From a bacterium (GTDB taxonomy: Bacteria; Planctomycetota; Planctomycetia; Kolteriales; Kolteriaceae), in NCBI GenBank assembly GCA_019753235.1, contig JAIELF010000011.1, positions 124,001 through 188,000 of the forward strand: 64,000 bases of DNA. The letters run 5' to 3'. A program made the position numbers and the translations under genes. The notes beneath the pieces are model-generated. The model saw only the letters and a program-made list of their open reading frames with translations, searched no databases and had not been told where the DNA came from. Shown here one piece after another: positions 51,981-61,042 of this stretch (positions are counted from its first letter, which is position 1; each line of letters begins with the position of its first letter).

Positions 51981-54746
51981 ATGAAACGTCACCTATTTCT
52001 TTTGCACGTGCTATCGGCCATGGCTCTGGGACATACCCCCCTTCGATCGGACACACCCCTGTCACTGGAAAGCATTCCCGCGATCAAGATGTCCCTTGCG
52101 GGCCCTGTGGGAGAGCGCGTGGCTGCCAACGTCGAGCGTTGGATCTTGGAAGCCCCACGCGCTAATCCGGGCATGCTGGAAATGTTTCGCGTACGCGATC
52201 GAGAACCGGTCCCGCAACTGGTCCCCTGGGCGGGTGAGTTCGTCGGGAAGTATCTCATCTCTGCCGTTCAAGCGATGCGGATGTCAAGCGATCCCCGTTT
52301 GGAACCCATGGTAAAAGGCGTCATCGATGACCTGCTCACCTGCCAGGCAGAAGACGGCTATCTGGGGCCATTTCGCAAGCAAGAACGTTTGCTGGGCGCC
52401 TGGGATCTGTGGGGTCATTACCACATCATGCACGCGCTCTTGATGTGGCATGAACGAACGAATGATGAACGAGCCTTGGCCGCATGCCGACGGATCGCTG
52501 ATCTTGTTTGCAAGACTTATTTGAATGCCCCCCGGCGTGTTTTCGATGCTGGGTCGCATGAAATGAACATGGCCATCTTGACGTCGCTGGGCTGGCTCTA
52601 TCGGACAACGCGAGAGGATAGGTATCTGGCCATGATGAAGGAGGTCCTTGCCGACTTCGAAAGGGCCGGCGACTACTACCGCGCGGGTCTCGATGATGTC
52701 CCTTTCTACCAAACACCCAGACCTCGTTGGGAAAGCCTGCACTGCTTGCAGGGGCTCGTTGAAATGTATCGCATCACGGGAGAGACCCCCTTCCAACGAT
52801 CCTACCTCAACACCTGGCAAAGCATTCGGCAATGGGACGAGCGGAACACCGGCGGGTTCTCCTCCGGCGAGCAGGCAACCGGAAACCCCTACGAAGATAC
52901 CCCCATCGAAACATGCTGCACGATCGCGTGGTCGGCCCTCTCGCTCGATGCACTCAAATTGACCGCTCGCGGCGACGTCGTCGATGCGCTCGAAAGAAGC
53001 TTCTTCAATGGTGTGATCGGTGCTCAGCATCCGACTGGCCGATGGTGGACCTACAACACGCCGATGAACGGCATCCGTGAAGCTTCTGCCCACACGATTG
53101 TCTTCCAATCCCGCGCGGGGACGCCTGAACTTAACTGTTGTTCGGTCAATGCGCCTCGCGGGCTCGGAATGCTATCCGAATGGGGCGTCATGAAGGGGAA
53201 GGAAGGGATCTTCGTTCACTATCTCGGCCCCATGACGGCGCGGATTCCTCTGGAAGGAAATCATTCTCTTCAAATCAAAACCAGGACCTCGTACCCTCTT
53301 GATGGAGAACTCGCGTTTGAATTCGAGACGGACTCTCCCAGCCCCGTGTCGATCTTCGTCCGAGTGCCGGGCTGGGCGAAAGAAGCCCGGTTGACGTCTG
53401 GCGGAAAAGACCAAGTAAGGACGTCCGAAGAATACTTCCAGGTCATCTGCCCCTCAAACGCAAAGCATTCGGCAACGTTGACCTTGGCGATGCCCATTCG
53501 GTACGTCGTCGGCGACATGGAACAGATCGGCAAAGTATCCCTCTACCGCGGGCCGTTGCTTCTCACCTACGATCAATCGCTGAATTCGTTCGATCCTCAA
53601 GCGATCCCGCCGATCGATCTTTCCAAACTGCCAGAGGCTCGCACGAACACGTTACCTCATCCCGACTCTTCTCCTGCCCGTTTCACCCCCTGGCTGGTCG
53701 TCGATTTGGCGAGCGCCGGCGGCGCGGTACGTCTATGCGACTTTGCCTCGGCCGGGTCGATGGGAAATCCTTACCGAAGTTGGCTCACCGCTCAAAGCGT
53801 CGAACCTCCCACACCGATCTTGCTGGAACCAAAACGGAGTGCGACGATTCCACCTGGGCGGATGGTGGTTGCCTGGCGTCGCGCGGGCAATGCGGATTCT
53901 CTCCGGTTCGATCTCCGCGTGATCGATCCCAAAGAGCCCTCGAAAGAAATCTTCGCGTATCAAGATTTGCCGGGCCCGCGCTTCATCGTCCCCGAAGAGT
54001 CGACGAGGAAGCTTCAGCCACTCGTCGAGTATTCGATCGACATCTCTGCCAAGTATGTCTCGGGCAATGCATCGCGCGACCCCGTCACGAAACATCTCTT
54101 TCATGTCGATCCATCGCTTGCCCCTCTTTCCGAAGACCAGCTTTCCGAGTTCGGCGAGCGCGAGGACGGCACACTTATCGAAGCCCCTTTGAAGGAATCC
54201 GCTTTGCCTACTTTCGGGTCGTTGGACCAAGCCGAGGGGGTTTCGTTCGACGCCGAGTCCGTCGTCGTGAAGGGGGAAGCTTCTCATCTGACGTACAAGG
54301 TTCGTCGATTTCCCGACGACTATACCCTGCTGGTTCGTGTTCGATTCGAGGAGCTTCCCGCAAAACTCGCGCAGATTGCGAGCGCTTGGTGCAAAGGCGG
54401 GGACGATCCACTTCGGCTGTGCATCGATGGAGGACAGATTTTTGCCCGCGTTGAAGGAATGGGTGGAGCCTCGACATCTGGGCAGCCGATCCCCGTTGGC
54501 CGATGGGTGATCCTGGCGGTCGTGAAAGACGGAACGTCGCTTCGTCTCTGGATGGATGGAAAGGAAGCATCGAATACTTCCGTGCCGAGAAAACTGATGT
54601 CGGGTTCGCAAGCGATTGGTCTCGGTCGCAATCCTCGCTATGGGGGCGATGAATCTTTGACGGCCCGGTTCCGCGACTTCCACTTCTACGCCCGAGCCCT
54701 TGCAAATGACGAGCTGAAAGAGTATTTCTCCGCGACATCCAAATAG
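51981..54746 (+). CDS. Secreted GH127-family (DUF1680) glycoside hydrolase with a C-terminal LamG-like domain
   Basis: GH127 enzymes include beta-L-arabinofuranosidases with a zinc-bound catalytic cysteine. The 921-residue protein has a signal peptide (MKRHLFLLHVLSAMALGHT), an alpha-alpha barrel, and the characteristic residues IETCC (Glu310, Cys312) and LNCCSVNAPRG (Cys386, Cys387). A beta-rich region (430-720) follows, then a C-terminal LamG-like jelly roll (about 735-915: YTLLVRVRFEELPAKLAQIASAW, MDGKEAS). It probably degrades plant or algal polysaccharide side chains. ATG at 51981 gives a good signal peptide; the frame opens at 51942. It has no sugar-utilisation partner nearby. Confidence 0.85.
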   Translation: MKRHLFLLHVLSAMALGHTPLRSDTPLSLESIPAIKMSLAGPVGERVAANVERWILEAPRANPGMLEMFRVRDREPVPQLVPWAGEFVGKYLISAVQAMRMSSDPRLEPMVKGVIDDLLTCQAEDGYLGPFRKQERLLGAWDLWGHYHIMHALLMWHERTNDERALAACRRIADLVCKTYLNAPRRVFDAGSHEMNMAILTSLGWLYRTTREDRYLAMMKEVLADFERAGDYYRAGLDDVPFYQTPRPRWESLHCLQGLVEMYRITGETPFQRSYLNTWQSIRQWDERNTGGFSSGEQATGNPYEDTPIETCCTIAWSALSLDALKLTARGDVVDALERSFFNGVIGAQHPTGRWWTYNTPMNGIREASAHTIVFQSRAGTPELNCCSVNAPRGLGMLSEWGVMKGKEGIFVHYLGPMTARIPLEGNHSLQIKTRTSYPLDGELAFEFETDSPSPVSIFVRVPGWAKEARLTSGGKDQVRTSEEYFQVICPSNAKHSATLTLAMPIRYVVGDMEQIGKVSLYRGPLLLTYDQSLNSFDPQAIPPIDLSKLPEARTNTLPHPDSSPARFTPWLVVDLASAGGAVRLCDFASAGSMGNPYRSWLTAQSVEPPTPILLEPKRSATIPPGRMVVAWRRAGNADSLRFDLRVIDPKEPSKEIFAYQDLPGPRFIVPEESTRKLQPLVEYSIDISAKYVSGNASRDPVTKHLFHVDPSLAPLSEDQLSEFGEREDGTLIEAPLKESALPTFGSLDQAEGVSFDAESVVVKGEASHLTYKVRRFPDDYTLLVRVRFEELPAKLAQIASAWCKGGDDPLRLCIDGGQIFARVEGMGGASTSGQPIPVGRWVILAVVKDGTSLRLWMDGKEASNTSVPRKLMSGSQAIGLGRNPRYGGDESLTARFRDFHFYARALANDELKEYFSATSK

Positions 54747-54900
54747 CCCGGTCGGCTCGTAACAATGGTCGACAGGTTCGCTTTTGGAACATCGGAAGAA
54801 CTGGGCTCCCCTCCGTTCTGTAAACCATAAACTTGGCTCAGCGAGCAGCGTTTCTTCGAACGAATGGAACCGGCTTGCGAATTGGCGACGGAGTTTTCTC

Positions 54901-56016
54901 ATGCGTTATGCACTGCTGATCATCCTTGGAACCAGTTCGCTGCCAGTCTGGGGAGCGGAGAACTACACGCTGCTATTCGACGGGAAATCGCATTCGGTCT
55001 CGATGGCGACGGCGGATAAGGAGGTTTGGATTGCCGGCACCGATTTGCCTGCCTCCACGGGCTTTGAACTCAAACCCGAAGGCTTCTGTTCGCGCGAACG
55101 TTGCGTGCCCGTTCCCAAAGAAGCAACTTGGATAAAGAGAGATGGTGGCACGCCCCAAATCGAGTTAACGGGGTTTGCCCGATATGTTGCCATGCCGATC
55201 GTCGTCGACCATGAACGAAAAGTGATCGGTTTGGGGCAAAGCGTCGAGGATCGTTCGACACTGATCGAACGAGGCGACGCGCCCGACTTTGAACTCCCCG
55301 ACCGAACCGGAAAGATGGTTCGTCTTTCCAGCTTTCGAGGCAAGAAGGTTCTTCTTCTGACGTGGGCATCTTGGTGCGGATGCAGTGCGGACCTACCTCT
55401 TTGGCAGAAGGTCTACGAGCGACTCAAGGACAAGAACTTCGAGTTGATTGCGGTGGCGGAGGATACTGCCGGCGAGAAAGCCGCGGGCAGGTTTTATGAT
55501 CGAGCCCATGCGACATACACCACGCTCATCGATGTCGATCATCGCGTCACCGAGCTGTATCAGATGGTGAATGTCCCAAGCGGTGTTTGGATCGATGAAC
55601 AGGGAAAGCTCGCTCGCCCACCCGAAGTCGCCTACACGCCCGGCTTTCGACTCTTCGGCCGACAAGTCGGCGACGAACGATATGTCCCCGCGATGGAAGA
55701 TTGGATCGAACGCGGTTCCGCGAGCCGATTCGTCTCCAGTAAGGAGGATCTTCGCTCGGCCCTGGCTCCGGAGTCGATCGAGAAGCGAGCGGCGGACGTT
55801 GAATTCAAAGTCGGCGCGTATCTTTTCAAGGCAGGAGACCCGACGGGCGCCACCCTGCATTGGCAAGAGGCCCAGAAGCTTGATCCCGGCAACTGGAACT
55901 ATCATCGTCAAGAATGGTCCTTCGATTCGAAGAAGGCCGTCACTCTTTGGATGAAGAAAGTTCAAAGCCTCGACGGGAAGCCATACTATCCACCCATCGC
56001 TTTCCCAGAGAACTAG
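54901..56016 (+). CDS. Secreted redoxin (AhpC/TSA-TlpA type) with WCGC motif
   Basis: The 371-residue protein has a signal peptide (MRYALLIILGTSSLPVWGAE), an N-terminal region of about 110 residues of unknown type, and a thioredoxin-fold domain (about 120-260): RGDAPDFELPDRTGKMVRLSSF, then LLLTWASWCGCSADLPLW. The active site is C-G-C rather than CxxC, a variant seen in some planctomycete redoxins. The C-terminal 100 residues are helical with a TPR-like pattern. GGAG precedes the ATG. Likely an extracytoplasmic thiol protein of unknown partner. Confidence 0.85.
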   Translation: MRYALLIILGTSSLPVWGAENYTLLFDGKSHSVSMATADKEVWIAGTDLPASTGFELKPEGFCSRERCVPVPKEATWIKRDGGTPQIELTGFARYVAMPIVVDHERKVIGLGQSVEDRSTLIERGDAPDFELPDRTGKMVRLSSFRGKKVLLLTWASWCGCSADLPLWQKVYERLKDKNFELIAVAEDTAGEKAAGRFYDRAHATYTTLIDVDHRVTELYQMVNVPSGVWIDEQGKLARPPEVAYTPGFRLFGRQVGDERYVPAMEDWIERGSASRFVSSKEDLRSALAPESIEKRAADVEFKVGAYLFKAGDPTGATLHWQEAQKLDPGNWNYHRQEWSFDSKKAVTLWMKKVQSLDGKPYYPPIAFPEN

Positions 56017-56024
56017 TTCTCTGG
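56005..56024 (+). terminator. 20-bp palindrome overlapping the redoxin stop codon
   Basis: CCAGAGAA, CTAG, TTCTCTGG form a perfect palindrome that includes the TAG stop, followed by CTTCTTCGATTCTTCTTC. It can fold as an 8-bp stem with a CTAG loop and is a plausible terminator. Confidence 0.55.
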
Positions 56025-56198
56025 CTTCTTCGATTCTTCTTCAAGTGAACCTTTTTCGAATCGACCCCTCTTTTCCCATCGGGGGGACTGTCCACCCATT
56101 CGCTTATGCGAGGGTCTCACGTGATCGACCTACGATGACAACTCTTCGTCGATACACTGAGATAGCTGCGGGGACGTTCCTCTTACCGATGGTGATTG

Positions 56199-57632
56199 AT
56201 GTTAAGCAGAAAACCAGAGCCGGGTGGCATCCGCGAGTTTCTAGAAATCGCCATTCCTCTGGCCGTCAGCAACGGAACTCTTTCGTTGATGATGGTGACC
56301 GATCGGATTTTTCTGGCGAGGTATTCCGTCGACGCATTCGCAGCGTCGCTACCATCGAGCATTCTCTCGTGGACATTGATGAGTTTCTGGTTCGGGACGA
56401 TCGGTTACATCAATGTCTTCGTCGCGCAGTATCACGGCGCGGGCCGACCCGCCAGTATCGGTCGATCGGTCTGGCAAGGGGTCTTCATCTCGTTTCTTGG
56501 CTCGCTGACGTTCATCCCCGCCATCCTCGGGGCGCAACAGTTCTTTGAAGCTCTCGACTATCCCGCTCCGGTTGTGGAACAAGGGACCGCCTATTTTCAA
56601 GTGCTCGGCTTGGGGGCGTTGCCTGCTCTCATCAATTCTGCGTTAGCATGTACGTACAGTGGCCGGGGAAAGACGCTCCCCGTGCTCGGTGTCAACCTCG
56701 TGGCCATGATCTTCAATTTCGTTGCCGACTATGCGTTGATCTTCGGTCATTTCGGAATGCCGGAATATGGCGTTCGCGGCGCGGCATTGGCCACCATCCT
56801 TGCATCCTGCATCAGCGTCGTTTGCTGGATCATCGTCCTCTGGAGCGACACGGGAATTCGAGAGTTTCAATTCGGAGCCGGTCTCCGCTTCGATGGATTG
56901 CTGCTGGGCCGAATCCTTTGGTTCGGCATCCCCAATGGGATCACGATGTGCCTTGAAGCCGGCATGTTCAACGTCTTCATCGCGCTCGTGGGGCAACTAG
57001 GGAGAGTTGAATTAGCCGCCACCAACTTGGCGTTTACACTGAGCACGCTTGCGTTTGTTCCCATGGTGGGATTCATGATCGCGCTTGAAACCCTTGTCGG
57101 TCGACGGATTGGCGAAGGAAGGCCTGACATCGCGCAGAAGACCACGCTCAATGCGGCCGCGTTGTGCAGTCTTTACATGTCTTTTTGGGTCGGGATTTTT
57201 CTCCTCTTCCCGCAGGTGATCGTCCATGTCTTTCAGAGTGCCGACCCGGAAGAGTTCCAAGGTGTCGAAGTGGTGGCGGTGCAACTCATGCGCTTCGTCG
57301 CGGCATACACGGTCTTTGACGGCCTGCAAATCATTTTCGGCGGCGCGATTCGAGGAGCGGGCGATACCCGCTTCAGTATGATCTTTTGGCTTGGTTCAGA
57401 ACTCTTCGTGCTCATCATCCCGACGTACGTTTTGCTTCGCTACTTCGGCGGCGGGCTCTTCACCGCATGGACATGCATCACGGCTTGGTTGATTGTGATG
57501 GCGGTCGGGTTTATCGCGCGGTTTATCCAAGGTAAATGGAAGTCGATGACGGTGATCGAACATGCCCCGCCTGACGACGTTTCTGTCCTTGAGCCGGCCG
57601 CTGCCGCCCCGCAAGAGATAGGCACGCGCTGA
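56199..57632 (+). CDS. MATE-family efflux transporter (second of two)
   Basis: The 477-residue protein has about twelve helices; the first half opens REFLEIAIPLAVSNGTLSLMMVTDRIFLARYS, the second repeats with RILWFGIPNGITMCLEAGMFN and later GAIRGAGDTRFSM. It is a different member from the protein at 23.0-24.4 kb (low visible identity). Start at ATG 56199; a TTG at 56196 is also open. Exports cationic compounds with a cation gradient; substrate unknown. It stands alone between the redoxin and the convergent FhcA gene. Confidence 0.88.
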   Translation: MLSRKPEPGGIREFLEIAIPLAVSNGTLSLMMVTDRIFLARYSVDAFAASLPSSILSWTLMSFWFGTIGYINVFVAQYHGAGRPASIGRSVWQGVFISFLGSLTFIPAILGAQQFFEALDYPAPVVEQGTAYFQVLGLGALPALINSALACTYSGRGKTLPVLGVNLVAMIFNFVADYALIFGHFGMPEYGVRGAALATILASCISVVCWIIVLWSDTGIREFQFGAGLRFDGLLLGRILWFGIPNGITMCLEAGMFNVFIALVGQLGRVELAATNLAFTLSTLAFVPMVGFMIALETLVGRRIGEGRPDIAQKTTLNAAALCSLYMSFWVGIFLLFPQVIVHVFQSADPEEFQGVEVVAVQLMRFVAAYTVFDGLQIIFGGAIRGAGDTRFSMIFWLGSELFVLIIPTYVLLRYFGGGLFTAWTCITAWLIVMAVGFIARFIQGKWKSMTVIEHAPPDDVSVLEPAAAAPQEIGTR

Positions 57633-57676
57633 TCGCCCGCTTTGAATCCGCGACTCTTTATCCGATCGAAACGAGT

Positions 57677-59293
57677 TCATCTGCCTGCGAGCGGCACCGC
57701 CGGTGGGAAGTCTTCCTCGCGAAGAGAATAATGACTGAATTGGATCGAGTACGACTTTTCGAACCAATCCTTGATGCGCGGAACCACGCCGTCATCGAAG
57801 CCGGTATTCATGGTGAATGTTTGACCCAAAGGTTCCGCGCGAATCACCCCGTTCTCGGCCACGAGCTGACCTGCTTTGAACACGTAGCGAGGCTCGCCGA
57901 ACATGCGAACATGATCGCTTGATGGTCGATAGACGGCAATGTCGGCATCGGCCCCCACACCCAGATGTCCCTTCGAATCGAGTCCCAGAAGCCGAGCCGG
58001 CGCGCCGCGCGTGATGATGGCGATCTCTTCGAGCGTGTACTCTCGATCGATCTCGGCAAGGTGCGTTCGACTCTTCAGATCCGCGGGCATCCGCGACATG
58101 GCTTCTTGCCGAGCGTCCCGGCTCATCAGCAGCTCGATCATCTCAGGATACCGCGTGAAGGCGCCGCCGTTGGGATGATCGCTGGTCATCGCCAATCGCC
58201 AAGGGTCCGGCATCAGAAGGTACCACTCGAGACCGATCGCCCATTGCACGGCATGGACCAAACTCTTCTGCGGTCGATACTCGATCGGCAACACGCCACA
58301 ACTGCTCTCCTGCTCGGCATCGGCCGCATACCATCGGCCCCCCGTCAATTGGTGCAGCACTTGACTGAAAGGAGCATCCCCCGTCATCGAAAGAGCGCGC
58401 CCTGGATGTATGTGTCCGACATCGACGGAGATGTTGGGATGTTCGCGAACGTACTCGATCAATTGCGGGACGGCTGAGCAAAAGCTGGTCGGATCATCAG
58501 GCGAGCCACCGTAGCTATGAAACTGAATATGAGCGAAATGCCCCCGCGCGCCGTCGAGCGCCTTCATCGTCGAAAGAGTGGTCTGAACATTGCCCGGCAC
58601 GCCGAGATTGTTGCAATGAATATGGACGCTATGGCGTAGCTTTAGACGATCGGCGGCGGCGGCTAAACCTCGCACGATCGTGTGCGGCGACACCCCGAAG
58701 CCTGGAACCGGTTCTTCGAGTTCATGAAGCGTTTTGCGAGAGATCTGCTTCCAATTCTCAATCCCGCCTGGGTTGACCAGCTTGATGCCGTAACCTCGCG
58801 CGGCCGAGAGCGTCCAACCCAAATACGCGTCAAGTTCGCTGAGTCGATTCTCGCGAAGCGCGTCGAGCACGAAGTGGTTGTTATCGAACAGAAGGTAACA
58901 TGCCTTATCGATCAACGGGGTATCGGTCATTTCAAGATGGGCATGTCGAGCCAAAAGCGGAGGAATGGCCGCATCGACAGCGGTCGTCGTGCCTATCCCC
59001 GCAAAGAGTCGACCGGTCGCTCGCGTACCATGGATAGGTCCCATTCGATCGTCCGGATCGAACTCGGGAAAGAATCGCCGACCGAGATTGACCTTTGGCC
59101 CCACAATGTGGCAATGCATCTCGACGCCGCCGGGCATCACGATGTCACCCGTCAGGTCGAAAGTTCGATCGACTTTCTTCACCGAGCCAGGCCGAACGAT
59201 CTTGCCACGATCGATCCAAAGGTCGCGCCTTTGAGCGCCCCCCTCGTGCGAGGGATCATAAAGAGTGGCCCCTTTCAGGACGATCGCGCCCAT
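57677..59293 (-). CDS. fhcA: FhcA/FmdA-like subunit of formyltransferase-hydrolase complex
   Basis: FhcA is the amidohydrolase-fold subunit that cleaves the formyl group from the formylmethanofuran-like carrier in the methanopterin-linked C1 pathway. The 538-residue protein has MPGGVEMHCHIVGPKVNLGR (His60, His62), HIHCNNLGVPGN, FAHIQFHSYGG, DVGHIHPGRAL and MTSDHPNGG, a strong match to the FmdA/FhcA group. Fhc subunits B, C and D are not in the window, consistent with scattered C1 genes in planctomycetes. GGGAGG lies 7 nt before the ATG. It is downstream of two M14-family genes (12-bp gap). Confidence 0.92.
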   Translation of the reverse strand: MGAIVLKGATLYDPSHEGGAQRRDLWIDRGKIVRPGSVKKVDRTFDLTGDIVMPGGVEMHCHIVGPKVNLGRRFFPEFDPDDRMGPIHGTRATGRLFAGIGTTTAVDAAIPPLLARHAHLEMTDTPLIDKACYLLFDNNHFVLDALRENRLSELDAYLGWTLSAARGYGIKLVNPGGIENWKQISRKTLHELEEPVPGFGVSPHTIVRGLAAAADRLKLRHSVHIHCNNLGVPGNVQTTLSTMKALDGARGHFAHIQFHSYGGSPDDPTSFCSAVPQLIEYVREHPNISVDVGHIHPGRALSMTGDAPFSQVLHQLTGGRWYAADAEQESSCGVLPIEYRPQKSLVHAVQWAIGLEWYLLMPDPWRLAMTSDHPNGGAFTRYPEMIELLMSRDARQEAMSRMPADLKSRTHLAEIDREYTLEEIAIITRGAPARLLGLDSKGHLGVGADADIAVYRPSSDHVRMFGEPRYVFKAGQLVAENGVIRAEPLGQTFTMNTGFDDGVVPRIKDWFEKSYSIQFSHYSLREEDFPPAVPLAGR

Positions 59294-59305
59294 CGATGAA
59301 CCTCC

Positions 59306-61042
59306 CTATTGCTTCTCACTTAAGCGCTCGGCCACGCCACCCTTCACACTGGTCACGCGAACTGTGAACGGAGCCTGCCCTTGAACGATCCAGCGAACAT
59401 AAACCGAACCCATGCCGGCAATCGTCGGGACACGAACGCTTGCGAGATCTCGTCGGCTGATGGTCGGCGATTCGAAGATCGGCGAGCGAGACCAGAACGA
59501 ACCGAGAACCTTCACATTCGGTCCGATGAGTTCAATTCGATCGGGGGAAGTGATCTTTTTCTCGACATCGTGCACCAAATGGGTCGGCATCTGACGAGCA
59601 TTCGAAACCCTGGCGGTAACCTCGGTCAAACCATTGGGCATCGCTTTCGTTTCAACAGAATCGACCCCTACCAGCGGAAGCTGATCGGCATGATAAAGAG
59701 AGAAAGCCATGTTGCGATGAGCCTCTTCTTCGAGCAGAAAAGAGGGGGGTTGCCGACCCCAATTCTTTGTGAAGCCGCCGACTTCAATCTTGCCGAGCTG
59801 CGGATGATTGACTTCATGCCAAGCGACCACACCATCTCCCAGAAGCAAGTATCGATCGAAGCGATGCAGGTCTTCCGAGTCGGCAAAAGGAGAAGTCTCG
59901 TTCTTCTCTCGGAAGAAGTTGAAAGGCGTGAAGAGTTCGTTGGTGAAAGGAAGAATTCCCTGGGCGGCATAGAGCCAGTCGATCTCTCCGCCGTAGACGA
60001 CATAGAGACCCTTACCGATGTTGAGCAAGCGATAGCCCGGCAACATCTTCTCGCCGCGCGAGCCGATCGATCTCATGAGTTCGGTGTCGGCCGGGGGATA
60101 GTTTTCGGCCGTGTCGCCGGGCCCGTAGAGAATCATGCCGCCGGTGTTGTGATACGATTGAGCCCCGGCAATGGTGGGATGCTGACGAATGAAGTCTGCC
60201 ACCAGACGATTCTCGATGATCGAAAAAGGATAGCGATACGCGCCGCTTTGCACGTATCCCGGTTGCCAATTCCAGGCCCAATCGCGATTGGGATCGTAAT
60301 AGCCGTCAGCATCTTCATTGACCTTGCCGTCGCCGTCGTTATCGATCCCTTCCGATCCTAGAAGCGTGTAACTACCGACTTCGTCCGGCTCGGCAGGGAT
60401 GAGTGCATTCGGAAAGGCCGGGTTCGGTTTATACCTGCCGCGCGGATCGGGCCGGCGCATCTGGGTGATGTGGCCATCGCCATCGAGATCATCGGGCTTA
60501 TCCTCATCGACGAGACCATCTTTGTCGTCGTCGACGGGTCGCTGACCACTTCGCGGGCTATGCGTTGTGTTAGGTTTGAGGATGTGCGCATCCCGGCTAT
60601 CGGGACTCATCATGGGCATGAGGTAGAAGGTTCGCTCTCGAAGCAATTGATCAATGCGGGGATTCTGACCGAAGCTCTCCGCGAGAAACCAAGCGGTGTA
60701 AAGGACGACATCGGTTGCTTGAATCTCATTGGCGTGGATACCGCCGTCGATCCACATGGCAGGCTTCTGAGAAGCGTCGCCTGTTTTGAAATCGGTGACG
60801 GTCAAGACCCACATTTCTTTGTTGCCGAAGGACTTGCCAAGCGATTCGAGTCGACAACATTCGGGATGAGCCTTCACCAGGTCTTCGAGAAGCTTGGTTG
60901 CCTCGGCATAATCACGAAATCGATTCCACACGAGCGGAAGCTTCTGTTTGGCGGGGGCACCTACCGGCGAATACGGAATCGTTTGGCCTTGAAGGGCAGA
61001 GGTTGCCACGAGAACCATCAAGTGAATGCGCCATTGAATCAT
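59306..61042 (-). CDS. Secreted M14-family zinc carboxypeptidase
   Basis: The 578-residue protein has a signal peptide and the M14 metallo-carboxypeptidase features: GGIHANE with zinc ligands His103 and Glu106, AQSYHNTGG with the third zinc ligand His298, and FTNELFTPF with the catalytic Glu369. Between them are two calcium-binding-like DxDxDG segments (DDDKDGLVDEDKPDDLDGDG, about 171-190). A C-terminal beta domain (about 450-575) follows. AAGGAGGT sits 6 nt before the ATG, and the start overlaps the upstream M14-like gene's stop by 4 bp. Substrate unknown; it likely trims peptides outside the cytoplasm. Confidence 0.9.
   Translation of the reverse strand: MIQWRIHLMVLVATSALQGQTIPYSPVGAPAKQKLPLVWNRFRDYAEATKLLEDLVKAHPECCRLESLGKSFGNKEMWVLTVTDFKTGDASQKPAMWIDGGIHANEIQATDVVLYTAWFLAESFGQNPRIDQLLRERTFYLMPMMSPDSRDAHILKPNTTHSPRSGQRPVDDDKDGLVDEDKPDDLDGDGHITQMRRPDPRGRYKPNPAFPNALIPAEPDEVGSYTLLGSEGIDNDGDGKVNEDADGYYDPNRDWAWNWQPGYVQSGAYRYPFSIIENRLVADFIRQHPTIAGAQSYHNTGGMILYGPGDTAENYPPADTELMRSIGSRGEKMLPGYRLLNIGKGLYVVYGGEIDWLYAAQGILPFTNELFTPFNFFREKNETSPFADSEDLHRFDRYLLLGDGVVAWHEVNHPQLGKIEVGGFTKNWGRQPPSFLLEEEAHRNMAFSLYHADQLPLVGVDSVETKAMPNGLTEVTARVSNARQMPTHLVHDVEKKITSPDRIELIGPNVKVLGSFWSRSPIFESPTISRRDLASVRVPTIAGMGSVYVRWIVQGQAPFTVRVTSVKGGVAERLSEKQ

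Noticed and set aside
27319..54759. Shared 13-mer CCCGGTCGGCTCG just after two stop codons (27319-27331 and 54747-54759)
   Set aside because: A 13-mer is expected to recur by chance in a 64-kb GC-rich window, and no hairpin or longer match surrounds either copy.
23005..57632. The two MATE genes as a recent duplication
   Set aside because: They are about 32 kb apart, on opposite strands, and share little visible sequence beyond family motifs.
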